Assembly (NCBI GenBank): GCA_002898995.1
Contig: BEIM01000017.1
Span: forward strand, 1 to 16,991
Direction of reading: 5' to 3'
DNA from: a bacterium HR36
Lineage (GTDB): Bacteria; Planctomycetota; Planctomycetia; Gemmatales; HRBIN36
DNA: 16,991 nt
Of the stretch, positions 15,482 through 16,991 are shown one piece after another. Made by a program: the position numbers and the translations under genes. The notes beneath the pieces are model-generated. The model was given only the letters and a program-made list of their open reading frames with translations. It was not told the DNA's origin and searched no databases. Each line of letters begins with the position of its first letter. Position 1 is the stretch's first letter.

Positions 15482-15524
15482 CGGAAGTTATGCATTTGGC
15501 CTTGTATGAGACTGAGCCAACCGA
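15470..15524 (+). other. Helix-within-helix RNA structure
   Basis: TCGGTTG (15470-15476) pairs perfectly with CAACCGA (15518-15524). Inside, GCGTAAC and GTTATGC (15476-15493) form a 7-base-pair stem with one G-U pair and a GGAA (GNRA) tetraloop. The two helices compete for or share one G. This looks more like RNA structure than chance, but was found by eye only. Confidence 0.42.
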
Positions 15525-15566
15525 ATAAGATAGCGGCTTTGATGCGCTACGCTGCCTGAAAAGATT

Positions 15567-15605
15567 CGCTGCAATCGAGCTTCCATTAGGAAGCCTAGCG
15601 CAGCG
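15567..15605 (+). other. Nested hairpin
   Basis: CGCTGC (15567-15572) pairs perfectly with GCAGCG (15600-15605), and inside it GCTTCC-ATTA-GGAAGC (15579-15594) is a perfect 6-base-pair hairpin. An internal loop of 6 and 5 bases separates the two helices. No T tract follows. The right side overlaps a partial third copy of the direct repeat core. Confidence 0.5.
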
Positions 15606-15620
15606 GTCGGGACGGGTGGG

Positions 15621-15646
15621 TGCTTAGCGCGGCCACGCGGGTTGAG
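15621..15646 (+). repeat. Direct repeat, copy 2
   Basis: Second copy of the 26-base unit, 32 bases before the S55 gene start. It keeps the 13-base core and the GGTTG of copy 1, but differs at four positions. Confidence 0.65.
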
Positions 15647-15678
15647 ACTAATTCCCCAGCCTCTGCGGGAGGAGAATC

Positions 15679-16991
15679 ATGCCGGTGAAACTCGCCCTGC
15701 GAATGTTGGTACTGGCGGGCGCAGCGCTGTTGCTAGCGGCGGGCGTGGAGAATGTTGCTTTGTTGGCCGGTTCGGCAGCGGTGGATTACTGGGCTGTTGA
15801 AGACCTCAAGCCGGGTATGAAAGGTTATGGTCTGACGGTGTTTCGCGGAACCCGTCCAGAGAAGTTTGACGCAGAGATTTTAGGGGTGCTGCGGCATATC
15901 AGTCCGGGGCGCGATCTGGTTTTGGCGAAACTTGCGGGAGCGGGGCTGGAGTATACGGGCGTGATCGCGGGGATGAGCGGTAGCCCGATTTATGTGGAGA
16001 ACAAGCTGGTCGGGGCGGTGAGCTACGCCTGGAGTTTCGGCAAGGAACCCATTGCCGGCATTACACCGTTCGCGCAAATGGTGGAATTCGTGGAATCGTT
16101 CGAGCGTCGCGAAGGCATGGCTCAGGGGCAACGCCTGCGTTTACCAGAACCGATTCGAGTCGGCCAGCACACTTGGAAGGAGGTCTGGCTCGCTCCCTTA
16201 AGCGCTGATTCTGAGCCGCAAAACCTGTCTGGGGTAAAAGTGACGGACAGCTCCAGTTTACGGCTCGAACCGTTGAAATTGCCCCTATGTGGCATCGGCT
16301 TTACCCGGCACACACTGGACTTATTGGGCGAGCGTTTGGCACCGCACGGCATGGTGCCGGTGCAGGGTGGTGCCGCTGCCCCAGGCAAAGCGAGCGCAGC
16401 CGATGCAGAACTGGTTCCTGGTGCGGTGGCCGTCGTAGGAATGGTCACCGGGGATTTGAGCCTTTACTCGTTAGGAACGGTAACGCACGTGGTAGGTGAT
16501 CGCGTTTACGCTTTCGGTCATCCTTTTCTGGGGCTGGGGCGCTGCGAATTTCCGCTCTATAGCGGTTATGTGCATACGATTTATCCGCGGCAAAGTTTGA
16601 GTTTCAAGATTGGCTCGCCGTTACAGGCGATCGGTGTGTGGCATGCGGACGTGAGCACTGGGATATCGGGCTGGCTGAAACGTCAACCCGACCTGCTGCC
16701 CGTCGAGGTAACGGTGCGTTTAGGCAAGGACGGGCCGTCGCGGCGTTATCGTTGTCACGTGGCGCGCCATCGCAACCTCACGCACCAGTTGGTATATTCC
16801 GTGCTTACCAATGCTGTGGACGCGGAAGGCGAATTGCCTGATGAATTGACAGCAGAATTGGTGGTGGAGTTAGAACTGGAGGGCCAGGCGCCGATCGTGT
16901 TCCGCGATCTTTTCTCGGGTAGCAGCGTGGCCGGCAATCGGGCCCCCCCAAGTCTCTATCAGCCGGTGGCTAACTTGGTGCAGCTACTCTC
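15679..16991 (+). CDS. SpoIVB/S55 peptidase-domain exported protein, C-terminus beyond the window
   Basis: The ATG at 15679 follows GGGAGGAG and opens a frame that is uninterrupted to the right edge (437 residues). A signal peptide (about residues 1-32) is followed by DLKPGMKGYGLTVFRGT (42-58), the VIAGMSGSPIYV motif with Ser100 at the likely nucleophile position, then KLVGAVSYAW and PIAGITPFAQM, all typical of S55 (SpoIVB-type) serine peptidase domains. A second conserved block comes later: GTVTHVVGDRVYAFGHPFLGLG with His281. In Bacillus SpoIVB the protein cleaves SpoIVFA during sporulation; planctomycetes do not make such spores, so the target here is unknown. The region after residue 330 looks beta-rich and is not assigned. 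Peptidase activity is inferred from the motif only. Confidence 0.85.
   Translation, partial: MPVKLALRMLVLAGAALLLAAGVENVALLAGSAAVDYWAVEDLKPGMKGYGLTVFRGTRPEKFDAEILGVLRHISPGRDLVLAKLAGAGLEYTGVIAGMSGSPIYVENKLVGAVSYAWSFGKEPIAGITPFAQMVEFVESFERREGMAQGQRLRLPEPIRVGQHTWKEVWLAPLSADSEPQNLSGVKVTDSSSLRLEPLKLPLCGIGFTRHTLDLLGERLAPHGMVPVQGGAAAPGKASAADAELVPGAVAVVGMVTGDLSLYSLGTVTHVVGDRVYAFGHPFLGLGRCEFPLYSGYVHTIYPRQSLSFKIGSPLQAIGVWHADVSTGISGWLKRQPDLLPVEVTVRLGKDGPSRRYRCHVARHRNLTHQLVYSVLTNAVDAEGELPDELTAELVVELELEGQAPIVFRDLFSGSSVAGNRAPPSLYQPVANLVQLL

Larger units (their letters stand above)
15362..15678 (+). other. 317-base structured gap before the S55 gene
   Basis: No protein gene longer than a possible 11-codon leader is visible. 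In order it holds: an AGGAGG (15430-15435) with only a TTG after it; direct repeat copy 1; a helix-within-helix region at 15470-15524; a hairpin TAGCG/CGCTA at 15531-15549; a nested hairpin at 15567-15605; a short third match to the repeat (GCCTAGCGC, 15593-15601); direct repeat copy 2; then the ribosome site of the S55 gene. It may be a long 5' leader, a small RNA or a small repeat element. Confidence 0.5.

Noticed and set aside
15362..15678. tRNA gene in the structured gap
   Set aside because: The hairpins do not form a cloverleaf, and no T-loop GTTCRANNC or anticodon arm in register was found.
1..16991. CRISPR arrays, insertion sequences, integrases or defence systems
   Set aside because: No regularly spaced repeats, transposase-like frames or terminal inverted repeats were seen; the only sizeable repeat is the pair at 15453 and 15621.

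Overview
The window looks like a piece of a planctomycete chromosome, probably from the Gemmata side of the phylum and perhaps a thermophile. The reasons are the mix of genes (a secreted SpoIVB/S55-type protein, a Tat-exported DUF362 lipoprotein, a PQQ-like propeller protein, a PhoD-like phosphatase, a stand-alone HDOD protein), the moderately high GC (about 50-62% in lines counted by hand), and the small, mixed-strand transcription units. The phylum call is an inference from gene content; there is no rRNA or other phylogenetic marker here. No tRNA, rRNA, CRISPR array, insertion sequence, integrase, phage or defence gene was found.

Layout. Positions 1-3946 run leftward: a possible 56-codon small ORF, ilvD (branched-chain amino acid synthesis, with an apparent -1 frameshift), a terminator-like hairpin, a MutT-type NUDIX hydrolase, and 4 bases later a DUF2142-like polytopic membrane protein that runs off the left edge. 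An HDOD protein (rightward) then meets a CoxG/SRPBCC-like protein (leftward) with abutting stop codons. Rightward again come metG, tadA and a signal-peptide-bearing PQQ-like propeller protein. This last gene converges on a leftward Mut7-C RNase-domain protein and, beyond it, a small secreted basic/acidic protein. From 10.7 kb rightward: a promoter-like sequence, the DUF362 Tat lipoprotein, a 432-base gap rich in hairpins, gcvPB (glycine cleavage P-protein subunit 2 without its usual partners), a PhoD-like phosphatase, a 317-base structured gap with direct repeats, and an S55-domain protein cut by the right edge.

How the genes work together. Most are housekeeping (IlvD, MetG, TadA, GcvPB, NUDIX) mixed with envelope or exported proteins (DUF2142, PQQ-like, DUF362, PhoD-like, S55 and the small secreted protein). 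There is no single pathway across the window. The clearest tight pairing is NUDIX with DUF2142. I do not see a convincing new multi-gene system. The places most worth a second look are the ilvD frameshift on a canonical slippery heptamer, the small ORF overlapping the ilvD start, and the repeat-bounded structured gap between the phosphatase and the S55 gene.
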